This document shows, piece after piece, positions 1 through 8,350 of a stretch of DNA of 64,000 bases. Every line of letters begins with the position of its first letter. Within the stretch, counting starts at the first letter, position 1. The notes beneath the pieces were generated by a model. The model saw nothing but the letters and a program-made list of their open reading frames with translations. It was not told the DNA's origin and made no database searches. The translations under genes were made by a program, and so were the position numbers. The stretch is from Klebsiella electrica (GTDB lineage Bacteria; Pseudomonadota; Gammaproteobacteria; Enterobacterales; Enterobacteriaceae), in assembly GCF_006711645.1 (NCBI RefSeq), contig NZ_CP041247.1:1240001-1304000 (forward strand), in the 5' to 3' direction.

Positions 1-52
1 GAAGCAGGTTGAAGATTTTATCGCTCTGCGCCCATAGCCAATCGAATCTCAT
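1..52 (-). CDS. ABC transporter permease, betaine-type (5' end only)
   Basis: Only the first 17 codons are in the window (MRFDWLWAQSDKIFNLL). The ATG at 52-50 overlaps the TGA of the upstream ATPase gene as ATGA, the usual sign of translational coupling in an operon. An OpuC/OsmV-type ATPase gene is normally followed by its permease, so a membrane permease is inferred from position. Too little sequence is present to confirm it. Confidence 0.6.
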   Translation of the reverse strand, partial: MRFDWLWAQSDKIFNLL

Positions 53-1146
53 GCTCCCTCCTGACGCGTGGATTTACACATATCGAGTACCTGATCGAGG
101 TGGATAGTCCCCTGCGGGATTTGCCGTTCATCGACGATCACGGCCCGGTGGTTGGGAGAACTCAGCGCAGCGTCCAGCAAATGGCGCAACGGGCTTCCCT
201 GCTGGTGGAATGTCGCCCCCAGATTGATGTTGTCGAGCGTAATCGCCGTTGCCGGCTGATGGGTGTCGAACCAGCCAAACGCTTTGCCGTTTTGGGTAAC
301 CAACAGCCAGCGGTCGATGGCCATCTCTTTGGCCTGCTCGAAGGAACAGTCCAGCTCGGCATAGGGCTCGTTGCGTAACGCGGTTCCGGTGTTGGCGGAG
401 TGGAAACTCAGTTTGCGATAGCCTCTGTCTTTGCCGATAAAGTCCGCCACAAAGGCGTTTTGCGGCGTATTGAGCAGTTTGCCTGGGGAGGCCATCTGCG
501 CCAGTTTGCCGCCGGGTTTGAGTACCGCGACCAGATCGCCGAGCTTCATCGCCTCATCAATATCGTGAGTGACCATAATGATGGTTTTGCTCACCTCTTT
601 CTGAATACGCAAAAACTCTTCCTGCAGCTGTTCGCGAACCACCGGGTCGACCGCGCTGAACGGTTCGTCCATCAACATAAACTCCGGGTCGGCCGCCAGG
701 GCGCGGGCGACGCCCACGCGCTGCTGCTGGCCTCCGGAAAGCTGCCAGGGAAAGCGTTTGGCGATTTGCGGATCCAGACCGACGACTTCCAGCAATTCCC
801 CGGCTCTGGCTCTGGCTTTACTTTTGGCGGCGCCGTTGAGAATCGCGGTGGTGGCAATATTATCGATAATGTTTTTGTGGGGAAATAAACCAGCGTTTTG
901 AATGACATAGCCAATACGGCGGCGCAGTTGCACGATATCCATTTGCTCGGTGGCTTCGCCGTTAAGCAGGATTCGGCCCGATGACGGCTCCACTAAGCGG
1001 TTGATCATCCGCAATGAGGTGGTTTTTCCACAGCCCGAAGGGCCGACAAATACCGTAATTTTGCCTCCCGGCGCTACCAGGCTAAGGCCGTCTACTACGA
1101 CCGAACCGTTGCCGTAGTGCTTAGTCACATTCTGGAAGGTAATCAT
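49..1146 (-). CDS. OpuC/OsmV-type quaternary-amine ABC transporter ATPase
   Basis: Cytoplasmic ATPase of a binding-protein-dependent importer, 365 residues from the chosen start. Seen: Walker A GPSGCGKTT, signature LSGGQQQRVGVARAL, Walker B FMLMDEP and the H-loop VTHDIDEA, followed by a C-terminal extension of about 120 residues as in OpuCA/OsmV/ProV-like proteins. The family imports glycine betaine, choline, carnitine or related compounds. Relatives called HutV act in histidine uptake, and EgtV-type members import ergothioneine. The ATG at 1146 is preferred over an in-frame ATG at 1197 because a purine-rich GAGGCGTGAAG precedes it and it begins the conserved MITFQNVTKHYG. Its upstream region is shared with hutU and carries a sigma54-like promoter and a HutC-like palindrome, so it may serve histidine/urocanate-related uptake rather than osmoprotection. 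The substrate is unproven. Confidence 0.85.
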   Translation of the reverse strand: MITFQNVTKHYGNGSVVVDGLSLVAPGGKITVFVGPSGCGKTTSLRMINRLVEPSSGRILLNGEATEQMDIVQLRRRIGYVIQNAGLFPHKNIIDNIATTAILNGAAKSKARARAGELLEVVGLDPQIAKRFPWQLSGGQQQRVGVARALAADPEFMLMDEPFSAVDPVVREQLQEEFLRIQKEVSKTIIMVTHDIDEAMKLGDLVAVLKPGGKLAQMASPGKLLNTPQNAFVADFIGKDRGYRKLSFHSANTGTALRNEPYAELDCSFEQAKEMAIDRWLLVTQNGKAFGWFDTHQPATAITLDNINLGATFHQQGSPLRHLLDAALSSPNHRAVIVDERQIPQGTIHLDQVLDMCKSTRQEGA

Positions 1147-1222
1147 CTTCACGCCTCTGATTGTTGTGTGTTGTGTTCCCGTATGCAGGGGAATCATGCG
1201 ACAAATGCTGCTATGTATAATC

Positions 1223-1234
1223 TTGTATGTACAA
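1223..1234. promoter_or_regulatory. HutC-like operator on the transporter side
   Basis: TTGTATGTACAA is a near-perfect palindrome of the TGTATATACA type bound by GntR-family HutC repressors. It covers the start point expected for the leftward sigma54-like promoter at 1237-1252. A second copy lies before hutU at 1573-1582. Binding is inferred. Confidence 0.55.
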
Positions 1235-1236
1235 CT

Positions 1237-1252
1237 AGCAAAACTTGTGCCA
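1237..1252 (-). promoter_or_regulatory. sigma54-type -24/-12 promoter for the ABC transporter operon
   Basis: Read leftward, the sequence is TGGCACAAGTTTTGCT, a full match to the RpoN consensus TGGCAC-N5-TTGCW with GG and GC ten bases apart. The predicted start near 1226 gives an untranslated leader of about 80 nt before the ATG at 1146. Confidence 0.65.
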
Positions 1253-1276
1253 TTACCAGGGGTTGCTGCAAACGAA

Positions 1277-1310
1277 TGACTATTTGGTCATTTAAAACAA
1301 CTATTTAGTT
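1277..1310. promoter_or_regulatory. two dyad elements upstream of the leftward promoter
   Basis: TGAC-N6-GTCA (1277-1290) and AACT-ATTT-AGTT (1299-1310) are short palindromes whose centres are 21 bp apart, about two helical turns. They sit about 58 and 79 bp upstream of the predicted leftward start. They look like a regulator pair, but no protein can be assigned. Confidence 0.3.
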
Positions 1311-1405
1311 ATTTATAGTGCTTTCTGGTCGCGCAATTTTTAGCGAGGTGAGAGGTCATGGCGGGGTCGAAAATGCATTGATGTTATCTTTTTGTGATGT
1401 TTTGT

Positions 1406-1422
1406 TGCACAAAAATAATGCG
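1406..1422. promoter_or_regulatory. NtrC-like enhancer site 1
   Basis: TGCACAAAAATAATGCG matches 13 of 17 positions of the NtrC consensus TGCACYAAAATGGTGCA. Its centre is about 164 bp upstream of the predicted hutU start. Confidence 0.45.
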
Positions 1423-1436
1423 TTGAGGCATGTTTT

Positions 1437-1453
1437 TGCACCATTATGGCTCA
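1437..1453. promoter_or_regulatory. NtrC-like enhancer site 2
   Basis: TGCACCATTATGGCTCA matches 13 of 17 positions of the NtrC consensus. It lies 31 bp from site 1, about three turns, like the paired NtrC sites at glnAp2. Its centre is about 133 bp upstream of the predicted hutU start. The pair lies between both divergent promoters and could serve both. Confidence 0.45.
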
Positions 1454-1508
1454 TCATCATGGTGTGATCCGCGAGGTCGTGCGCAGCATATTTTTATTTT
1501 TTTTATCT

Positions 1509-1521
1509 TAATTAATTGAAT
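1509..1521. promoter_or_regulatory. IHF-like site in an AT-rich tract
   Basis: TAATTAATTGAAT matches the IHF consensus, read on the opposite strand, with one mismatch. It lies in a very AT-rich stretch (1490-1550) between the NtrC-like sites and the hutU promoter, where a DNA bend is usual at sigma54 promoters. AT-rich DNA gives chance matches easily. Confidence 0.3.
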
Positions 1522-1551
1522 TTATTTAATTTTATAAATTAATTGCTAACC

Positions 1552-1568
1552 TGGCATCCAATATGCTT
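1552..1568 (+). promoter_or_regulatory. sigma54-type promoter for the hut operon
   Basis: TGGCATCCAATATGCTT has GG (1553-1554) and GC (1565-1566) separated by ten bases, as RpoN requires, and departs from TGGCAC-N5-TTGCW at two positions. The expected start is near 1578, inside the HutC-like palindrome. Confidence 0.5.
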
Positions 1569-1572
1569 ATCA

Positions 1573-1582
1573 TGTATATACA
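1573..1582. promoter_or_regulatory. HutC-like operator at the hutU promoter
   Basis: TGTATATACA is a perfect palindrome of HutC type at the predicted transcription start of hutU. HutC represses hut genes and is released by urocanate. No hutC gene lies in this window, so the repressor would act from elsewhere. Confidence 0.6.
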
Positions 1583-1652
1583 ATTAAAGTGTCAATCACA
1601 AATTTAACAGTCAAGTAACATGAATCAGGCAACGGATAAGAAGGTGAAGCGC

Positions 1653-3329
1653 ATGAGTAAACAAGCAACCCGTTTTCGCGATGTTGAAATCAGAGCCCCG
1701 CGAGGCACTAAGCTGAACGCAAAAAGTTGGTTCACAGAGGCGCCGCTGCGCATGCTGATGAACAACCTGGATCCCGATGTCGCCGAAAATCCCAAAGAGC
1801 TGGTGGTGTACGGCGGTATTGGCCGGGCGGCGCGCAACTGGGAATGCTACGACAAGATCGTTGAGACCCTGAAGCAGCTCAATGATGATGAAACGCTGTT
1901 GATCCAGTCCGGTAAACCGGTGGGGGTTTTCAAAACCCACGACAACGCCCCACGGGTGCTGATCGCCAACTCGAACCTCGTGCCGCACTGGGCAAACTGG
2001 GAGCACTTCAACGAGCTTGATGCAAAAGGTCTGGCGATGTACGGGCAAATGACGGCCGGCTCATGGATCTACATCGGCAGTCAGGGCATTGTTCAGGGCA
2101 CTTACGAAACGTTTGTGGAAGCCGGGCGCCAGCACTATAACGGTAGCTTGCGCGGACGCTGGGTGCTGACCGCGGGTCTGGGGGGCATGGGCGGCGCTCA
2201 GCCGCTGGCCGCAACCCTGGCGGGAGCCTGTTCGCTGAATATTGAATGCCAGCAGTCGCGTATCGACTTCCGTCTGCGTACCCGCTATGTCGATGAGCAG
2301 GCCAGCGATCTGGATGACGCCCTGGCCCGCATCGCCCGCTATACCGCAAAAGGAGAAGCGGTATCCATCGCGCTGCATGGCAACGCGGCGGAAATTTTAC
2401 CGGAGCTGGTAAGACGCGGCGTGCGCCCGGACATGGTGACCGACCAGACCAGCGCACACGATCCCCTTAACGGCTATCTGCCGCTGGGCATGAGCTGGGA
2501 AGACTACCGCGCTCGCGCGCAGTCCCACCCGGTGGAGACGATCCACGCGGCGAAAGCCTCAATGGCTGAACACGTTAAAGCCATGCTCGCCTTCCAGCAG
2601 CAGGGCATTCCCACCTTCGATTACGGCAACAACATCCGCCAGATGGCGAAAGAGATGGGGGTGGAAAACGCGTTTGACTTCCCAGGCTTTGTTCCCGCCT
2701 ATATTCGTCCGCTGTTCTGCCGGGGGATTGGCCCGTTCCGCTGGGCGGCGCTTTCCGGCGATCCGGAGGATATCTACCGCACCGATGCGAAAGTCAAAGA
2801 GCTGATCCCCGACGACGAACACCTCCACCACTGGCTGGATATGGCCAGAGAGCGCATCAGCTTCCAGGGGCTGCCGGCCCGCATCTGCTGGGTCGGCCTG
2901 GGGCAGCGCGCCCGTCTGGGCCTGGCGTTTAACGAAATGGTCCGCAGCGGCGAGCTGTCGGCGCCGGTAGTGATCGGCCGCGATCATCTTGACTCCGGCT
3001 CCGTTGCCAGCCCTAACCGCGAAACCGAAGCGATGCAGGACGGCTCCGACGCGGTGTCCGACTGGCCGTTGCTGAACGCGCTGCTGAATACCGCCAGTGG
3101 CGCGACCTGGGTTTCTCTGCACCATGGCGGCGGCGTAGGGATGGGCTTCTCCCAGCACTCCGGCGTGGTCATTGTCTGCGACGGCAGCGATGCAGCGGCG
3201 GAACGCATCGCCCGGGTGCTGAGCAACGACCCGGCCACCGGCGTGATGCGCCATGCGGATGCGGGTTACGACATCGCGATTGAATGCGCCAGAGAGCAAG
3301 GACTCAACCTGCCAATGATTGCGGATTAA
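1653..3329 (+). CDS. hutU: Urocanate hydratase (urocanase)
   Basis: Converts urocanate to imidazolonepropionate, the second step of histidine breakdown, with tightly bound NAD+. The 558 residues match the family length. Seen: the conserved start EIRAPRGT, the NAD-binding stretch [19 protein letters not shown] near residue 175, and the active-site cysteine region [12 protein letters not shown] near 400. The ATG at 1653 is chosen because AAGGTGAA precedes it and the family's N terminus starts there; an in-frame ATG at 1620 has no good ribosome site and adds 11 poorly conserved residues. First gene of hutU-permease-hutI-hutG, behind the sigma54/HutC-like region. The partner hutH is absent from this block. 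Confidence 0.95.
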   Translation: MSKQATRFRDVEIRAPRGTKLNAKSWFTEAPLRMLMNNLDPDVAENPKELVVYGGIGRAARNWECYDKIVETLKQLNDDETLLIQSGKPVGVFKTHDNAPRVLIANSNLVPHWANWEHFNELDAKGLAMYGQMTAGSWIYIGSQGIVQGTYETFVEAGRQHYNGSLRGRWVLTAGLGGMGGAQPLAATLAGACSLNIECQQSRIDFRLRTRYVDEQASDLDDALARIARYTAKGEAVSIALHGNAAEILPELVRRGVRPDMVTDQTSAHDPLNGYLPLGMSWEDYRARAQSHPVETIHAAKASMAEHVKAMLAFQQQGIPTFDYGNNIRQMAKEMGVENAFDFPGFVPAYIRPLFCRGIGPFRWAALSGDPEDIYRTDAKVKELIPDDEHLHHWLDMARERISFQGLPARICWVGLGQRARLGLAFNEMVRSGELSAPVVIGRDHLDSGSVASPNRETEAMQDGSDAVSDWPLLNALLNTASGATWVSLHHGGGVGMGFSQHSGVVIVCDGSDAAAERIARVLSNDPATGVMRHADAGYDIAIECAREQGLNLPMIAD

Positions 3330-3382
3330 TTTCTCCGGCGAAGGGGGCAATGTATCCCCTTCGCCCTGACCGGAGTGCTGCC

Positions 3383-4774
3383 ATGAATAACAACACCACA
3401 TACATCGAAACACGCTCTATTGAGCCCATCCCTGACAGTGAACGCCACGGTAGCATTTTTAGCCAGTTCACCCTGTGGCTGGGGGCTAACCTGCAAATCA
3501 CCGCCATGGTCACCGGCGCCTTAACTATTGTATTCGGCGGGGATGTTTTCTGGTCGCTGGCCGGTCTGATGCTGGGACAGATTGCTGGCGGGATTGTGAT
3601 GGCATTGCACGCCGCGCAAGGGCCGCAGTTAGGGATACCGCAGATGATCAGCAGTAGGGTGCAGTTCGGCGTCTACGGCGCCTGCCTGCCGATTCTGCTG
3701 GTCTGCCTGATGTACCTTGGCTTTATCGCCACCGGGGCGGTGCTGTCCGGTCAGGCGATTTCGGCGGTTTTCCATACCACGGAAACCAGCGGCATTCTGC
3801 TTTTTGCTGCCGCCACGCTGGTTATCGCTTATGTCGGCTATCGCTTGATCCACCTGTTGGGTAAGCTGGCGAGCGTGGTGGGGATTATCGCGTTTCTCTA
3901 TCTGCTGTGGAAAATCAGCTCTTTTCCGGCTATTGGCGAGCTGCTGAGTGTCCGGCCCTTTAGCTGGAGCACGTTTTTAACCGCCACCGGCCTTGCGGCC
4001 TCCTGGCAGATCACCTTTGGCCCCTATGTTGCCGATTATTCCCGCTATCTGCCGCGCAGCACCTCTCCCGGGAAGGTCTTTTTCGCCGTCGGGAGCGGTT
4101 CGGTCATTGGCGCGCAAATCGCCATGACCGTCGGGGTGCTGGCTGCCGCGCTCTCTCAGGGAAAACTGGTCGGTCATGAGGTGGACTATATCGTCGGCCT
4201 CGGCGGCACCGGCGCAATAGCCACGCTGCTCTATCTGAGCATCGCGTTTGGTAAACTGACTATCAATACCCTGAATGCCTACGGTAGCCTGATGTGCCTG
4301 GCGACGGTATACAGTTGCGGGAAGCAGCGAGTGCGCGTGAGCCAGTCGGTGCGTCTGCTGGTGCTGGCGGTGATTATTACCCTGGCGACCGGTATCGCAA
4401 TTATTGGGCAGCACTCTTTCCTGTCGGCGTTTAAATCCTTCCTGCTATTCCTGTTGACTTTCTTTACACCGTGGAGCGCGATTAACCTGGTGGATTACTA
4501 TTTCTTTAATCACCAGGCGATAGACATGGAGGCGCTGAACGATCCGAACGGGAAATACCGGGCGTGGAACGTGACGGGGATCGGGGTTTATCTCGTCGGA
4601 GTGGCGGTACAGACGCCGTTTATTGATAGTGGATTCTATTCCGGCCCGTTCGTGAAGATGCTGGGCGGTATCGATATCTCCTGGCTCATCGGACTGGCGC
4701 TTCCGGCGGCGCTCTACTATGTCCTGCGCAAAGCGCAGTCCGCAGCGGCGGCCGGCGCCGCCATCAGTCGTTAA
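3383..4774 (+). CDS. NCS1-family permease, likely urocanate or histidine uptake
   Basis: A 463-residue inner-membrane protein with about 12 hydrophobic segments and the cytosine/purine permease (CodB-like) character: an acidic N terminus, then [16 protein letters not shown] and [15 protein letters not shown] in the first helices. GGAGT lies 7 bases before the ATG. It sits between hutU and hutI. Pseudomonas hut loci also contain an NCS1 permease used for urocanate. Position suggests urocanate, imidazolonepropionate or histidine as substrate; the sequence alone does not decide this. Confidence 0.8.
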   Translation: MNNNTTYIETRSIEPIPDSERHGSIFSQFTLWLGANLQITAMVTGALTIVFGGDVFWSLAGLMLGQIAGGIVMALHAAQGPQLGIPQMISSRVQFGVYGACLPILLVCLMYLGFIATGAVLSGQAISAVFHTTETSGILLFAAATLVIAYVGYRLIHLLGKLASVVGIIAFLYLLWKISSFPAIGELLSVRPFSWSTFLTATGLAASWQITFGPYVADYSRYLPRSTSPGKVFFAVGSGSVIGAQIAMTVGVLAAALSQGKLVGHEVDYIVGLGGTGAIATLLYLSIAFGKLTINTLNAYGSLMCLATVYSCGKQRVRVSQSVRLLVLAVIITLATGIAIIGQHSFLSAFKSFLLFLLTFFTPWSAINLVDYYFFNHQAIDMEALNDPNGKYRAWNVTGIGVYLVGVAVQTPFIDSGFYSGPFVKMLGGIDISWLIGLALPAALYYVLRKAQSAAAAGAAISR

Positions 4775-4785
4775 AGGAGAACGCC

Positions 4786-5994
4786 ATGTATACCCTTTGG
4801 CACCACTGCCGGATTGCCACCATGGCCGCGGGTCATTATCAGTTGCTTGACGATGGCGCGATGCTGACCGACGGCGCAGCGCTGTTATGGGTCGGCAAGC
4901 GGGCGGAACTGCCGGACCTACCCGTCGCGCAGCGGGTGGATTTGCAGGGCCGGGTGGTCACGCCGGGGCTGGTGGATTGTCATAGCCACGCGGTGTTTGG
5001 CGGCGACCGGGCCCGGGAATTTGAAATGCGTCTTAACGGGGCGAGCTATGCGGAGATCGCGGCCGCCGGCGGCGGTATCGCCAGTACGGTCAACGCCACG
5101 CGACAGGCCAGCGAAAGCCAGTTACTGGAGAGCGCGAGGCAGCGTATCGGGGCGTTGTGCCGGGACGGCGTAACGGCGCTGGAAATTAAATCCGGCTACG
5201 GCCTGGATCTGGCTAACGAACGTAAAATGCTGCGGGTGATCCGCCGTTTAGGCGACATATTGCCGCTGACCGTGCGCAGTACCTGTCTGGCGGCCCATGC
5301 GGTGCCCGTCGAGTATCAGGATCGGGCAGATGCCTGGATTGACTCTATTTGCGAACAACTGCTGCCGGACCTGCATCAGGAAGGGTTGGTGGATGCGGTG
5401 GATGCGTTCTGCGAACACCTGGCGTTTTCGCCCTCGCAGGTGGAACGGGTCTTTCAGAAGGCCCGGGAGCTGGGGCTGCCAGTGAAGCTCCATGCCGAGC
5501 AGTTGACGCGACAGCATGGGGCGGCGTTGGCCGCTCGCTACCACGCGCTGTCGGCGGACCATCTGGAATATTTGTGCGAAGAAGATATCGCCGCGATGGC
5601 TCGCCATGGGACGGTGGCGGTACTGCTGCCGGGTGCCTATTACTTCCTGCGTGAGAAACAGCTACCGCCGCTGGATCTGCTGCGCCAGTACCGGGTGCCG
5701 ATTGCCCTCGCCAGCGATTTAAATCCCGGCACCTCGCCGGTATTGTCCCTGCGCCTGATGATGAATATGGCCTGTACGCTGTTTCGCATGACGCCGGAAG
5801 AGGCGTTGGCTGGGGTGACGCTTAACGGCGCGAAGGCGCTGGGGCTGGATGCGGTTTGCGGTTCTCTGGAAGCCGGAAAAGAGGCCAGCTTTGTGGCGTG
5901 GGATATTGCCCATCCGGCGGAGCTGAGCTACTGGCTGGGGGGCTCCCTTTCGAAACAGGTGATTTATCAAGGTAAGGAGGTTTATTGTGATTAA
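4786..5994 (+). CDS. hutI: Imidazolonepropionase
   Basis: Hydrolyses 4-imidazolone-5-propionate to N-formimino-L-glutamate, the third step of histidine breakdown, in the cytoplasm. The 402 residues fit the amidohydrolase family. Seen: metal ligands in [12 protein letters not shown] near residue 66, a later HAEQL histidine, SADHLEY, and the catalytic aspartate in ASDLNPG. A strong AAAGGAGAACGCC site precedes the ATG, 11 nt after the permease stop. The last 8 nt overlap the start of hutG, which implies coupled translation. Confidence 0.95.
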   Translation: MYTLWHHCRIATMAAGHYQLLDDGAMLTDGAALLWVGKRAELPDLPVAQRVDLQGRVVTPGLVDCHSHAVFGGDRAREFEMRLNGASYAEIAAAGGGIASTVNATRQASESQLLESARQRIGALCRDGVTALEIKSGYGLDLANERKMLRVIRRLGDILPLTVRSTCLAAHAVPVEYQDRADAWIDSICEQLLPDLHQEGLVDAVDAFCEHLAFSPSQVERVFQKARELGLPVKLHAEQLTRQHGAALAARYHALSADHLEYLCEEDIAAMARHGTVAVLLPGAYYFLREKQLPPLDLLRQYRVPIALASDLNPGTSPVLSLRLMMNMACTLFRMTPEEALAGVTLNGAKALGLDAVCGSLEAGKEASFVAWDIAHPAELSYWLGGSLSKQVIYQGKEVYCD

Positions 5995-6790
5995 GGCGTT
6001 TGATTTGCGGCAGGGGAACCTGCCGCTGCTGGTCAGTATGCCCCATCCGGGAACGTTATTAACCCCCGAAGTCGCCCAGGGACTCACGCCGAGGGCGAAA
6101 CGTCTGGAAGATACCGACTGGCATATTCCTGTGCTCTATCAGACCATCGCCGACATGGGGGCCAGCACGCTATGCGCCTGTTATTCCCGCTATGTGGTGG
6201 ATATCAATCGCCCGGCCGATGATAAACCGCTTTATAGCACGGCGACGACCGGACTGTTTACCGATATCTTTTTTGACGGCGAAGCCCTGTTTGTGCCGGG
6301 CGGCGCGCCTGACGCGGCGGCGAGAGAGGTTATCTTAAAACACGTCTGGCAGCCTTATCACCAGGCGCTGGCCGCTGAACTGGCGCGCCTGCGTGAGAAA
6401 TTTGGCTATGCGCTGTTGTGGGATGCGCACTCGATTAAATCCGTGGTGCCGCGCTTGTTCGAAGGGCGCCTGCCGGATCTGAACTTCGGTACGGCGGACG
6501 GCGCCAGCTGTTCGACGCAGCTCAGTCAGGCGCTGCTGACAGGCTGCGAGGCGTTCCCGCAGTACAGCCGGATACTTAACGGCCGCTTTAAAGGCGGATA
6601 TATCACCCGCCACTACGGCGATCCCGCGAACCATATTCATGCGGTACAGCTGGAAATGGCTCAGTGCAGCTATATGGATGAAGAGAGCTTTGCCTATCTT
6701 CCGGAGAAAGCGCAGCAGGCGCAGCAGTTGCTGGAGCGGTTGATTAATACCGCGTTGCAGTGGGGACGAGAGCAGTATGGCGCTCCCTGA
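5987..6790 (+). CDS. hutG: N-formylglutamate deformylase
   Basis: A 267-residue protein of the N-formylglutamate amidohydrolase family ([50 protein letters not shown]). It releases formate and glutamate from N-formylglutamate, the last step of the five-step hut route. The start is GTG at 5987 with AAGGAGG six bases upstream, overlapping hutI by 8 nt. Enteric hut operons usually encode an arginase-like formimidoylglutamase under the name hutG, used in the four-step route. The deformylase type here needs a formiminoglutamate deiminase (hutF), which is not in the window. Confidence 0.9.
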   Translation: MIKAFDLRQGNLPLLVSMPHPGTLLTPEVAQGLTPRAKRLEDTDWHIPVLYQTIADMGASTLCACYSRYVVDINRPADDKPLYSTATTGLFTDIFFDGEALFVPGGAPDAAAREVILKHVWQPYHQALAAELARLREKFGYALLWDAHSIKSVVPRLFEGRLPDLNFGTADGASCSTQLSQALLTGCEAFPQYSRILNGRFKGGYITRHYGDPANHIHAVQLEMAQCSYMDEESFAYLPEKAQQAQQLLERLINTALQWGREQYGAP

Positions 6791-6804
6791 ACGTGGCTGA
6801 ACCA

Positions 6805-6831
6805 CTCCCGATCGGCATGGCCGATCGGGAG
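6805..6831. terminator. Convergent hairpin between hutG and hmp
   Basis: CTCCCGATCGGC pairs perfectly with GCCGATCGGGAG across a 3-nt loop. It lies in the 47-bp gap between two converging genes and probably ends both transcripts. No clear T-run follows on either strand. Confidence 0.6.
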
Positions 6832-6837
6832 GACGGG

Positions 6838-8028
6838 TTATATCACTTTATGTGGGCCAAAACATTCGTAGTGAATGTTGTCGCGATTAACGCCCAGCGC
6901 CACCAACTGTTTCGCCGCATGTTGCATAAAGGCTACCGGGCCGCACAGATAGAACTGCATCTGCGGGTCGCGCAGCGTGTCAGCCAGATCCGATAACATC
7001 ATCAGACCTTCGCTGTTAAAGCGTGCCGCCTGGCGGTCGGCTTCGGTCGGCGTGCGATACCAGATATGGGAGGTGAATTGGGGCAGGCTGGCGCCGAGCG
7101 TGGCAACCTCGTCGGCAAACGCATGGACATCGCCATTTTCCGCCGCATGGAACCAGTTCACCTGGGTCGTATGCTGCGTTTTTGCCAGCGTGTCGAGCAT
7201 TGCCAGCATCGGCGTCTGGCCGACGCCGCCGGAGATAAGCGTCACCGGCGTTTTTGGCTCAACGGCGAGGAAGAAGTCTCCCGCCGGCGCAGCCAGATGC
7301 ACGATATCCCCTTCCAGCGACGCGTTGTGCAGCCAGTTTGAGACCTGGCCGCCGTTTTCGCGTTTAACCGCAATTCGGTAGCCTTTGCCGTCTGGCTTGC
7401 GGGTCAGCGAGTACTGGCGAATTTCCTGATATGCAAACTCCTGCGGTTTCAGCCAAATCGCCAGATACTGGCCCGGCTGGTAATCCGCCACCGGCTGGCC
7501 GTCTACCGGCTCCAGATCGAAGCTGGTAATCAGGGCGCTACGCGGGGTTTTCTTCACGATACGAAACGCGCGCGTGCCTTCCCAGCCGCCGGTTTTGCTG
7601 GCGTTAGCCTGGTAGATTTCAGATTCACGATGAATAAAAACATTGGCCAACACGCCGTAGGCTTTTCCCCATGCGTCAAGCACTTCCTGGCCCGGACCGA
7701 ACATCTCGTCGAGCGTCGCCAGCAGATGGCCGCCGACAATGTTGTACTGTTCTGGTTTGATCTGGAAGCTGGTGTGTTTCTGCGCGATTTTCTCGACGGC
7801 AGGCAGCAGGGCAGGCAGATTGTCGATATTGCTGGCATAAGCGGCAATGGCATTAAACAGCGCTTCACGCTGATCGCCGTTACGCTGGTTGCTCATGTTG
7901 AAGATCTCTTTGAGCTCCGGGTTATGGGCAAACATGCGATCGTAAAAATGGGCGGTCAGCTTAGGTCCTGTTTCGACGAGCAGGGGAATAGTGGCTTTAA
8001 CCGTTGCGATGGTTTGGGCGTCGAGCAT
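6838..8028 (-). CDS. hmp: Flavohemoprotein, nitric oxide dioxygenase
   Basis: Oxidises NO to nitrate using O2 and NAD(P)H, the main aerobic NO defence, in the cytoplasm. The 396 residues match E. coli Hmp. An N-terminal globin domain (about 1-140) has the heme-ligand histidine in [19 protein letters not shown]. The FAD domain has RQYSLT, and the NAD domain has [12 protein letters not shown] and YLCGPVAFM. It is divergent from glyA, as in E. coli, and an NsrR-like site lies in its promoter. Confidence 0.97.
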   Translation of the reverse strand: MLDAQTIATVKATIPLLVETGPKLTAHFYDRMFAHNPELKEIFNMSNQRNGDQREALFNAIAAYASNIDNLPALLPAVEKIAQKHTSFQIKPEQYNIVGGHLLATLDEMFGPGQEVLDAWGKAYGVLANVFIHRESEIYQANASKTGGWEGTRAFRIVKKTPRSALITSFDLEPVDGQPVADYQPGQYLAIWLKPQEFAYQEIRQYSLTRKPDGKGYRIAVKRENGGQVSNWLHNASLEGDIVHLAAPAGDFFLAVEPKTPVTLISGGVGQTPMLAMLDTLAKTQHTTQVNWFHAAENGDVHAFADEVATLGASLPQFTSHIWYRTPTEADRQAARFNSEGLMMLSDLADTLRDPQMQFYLCGPVAFMQHAAKQLVALGVNRDNIHYECFGPHKVI

Positions 8029-8052
8029 AGCAGCTTCCTTTGGTGTTATTTA

Positions 8053-8076
8053 AATGATGTATTTTATATGCATCTT
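8053..8076 (-). promoter_or_regulatory. NsrR-like site at the hmp promoter
   Basis: Read toward hmp, AAGATGCAT and ATACATCATT form the two half-sites typical of the NsrR operator at E. coli hmp. It lies 25-48 bp before the hmp start. NsrR is an NO-sensing repressor, so NO induction is expected. The rest of the 322-bp hmp-glyA gap holds the glyA promoter and PurR-like box and no gene. Confidence 0.7.
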
Positions 8077-8219
8077 ATAAAAATAACCCTGCACTGTAAA
8101 TGGTTCCTTAACGCTTTTCCCCGTCGCGCTAACAACATGAACAATTTGCATCACAAACCTGAAAAGAAATCCGTTGATAATCGTTGAGTCGTTATTGCTC
8201 AAAGCCTTGTGTCATGGGT

Positions 8220-8235
8220 AGCCAATCGTTTGCGT
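8220..8235. promoter_or_regulatory. PurR-like box upstream of glyA
   Basis: AGCCAATCGTTTGCGT matches the right half of the PurR consensus ACGCAAACGTTTGCGT fully and the left half partly, as the E. coli glyA box does. PurR repression of glyA is established in E. coli. Confidence 0.6.
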
Positions 8236-8350
8236 AAAATCATTTGTCAAGACCTGTTATCACAGAACGATTCGGTTATACTGTGGGCCGTCGCCCAAAA
8301 AGGCCCCCTTTTAGAGCTGTAATTTATTGTTAGCTGAGCAGGAGATGCGG

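Noticed and set aside
49..1146. Plain osmoprotectant transporter unrelated to hut
   Set aside because: Not excluded, but the matched sigma54/HutC-like elements on both sides of the shared intergenic region argue for co-regulation with hut.
1401..1425. CRP site around TGTGATGTTTTGTTGCAC
   Set aside because: The right half lacks TCACA and the spacing is wrong; the NtrC-like reading of the overlapping TGCAC motif fits better.
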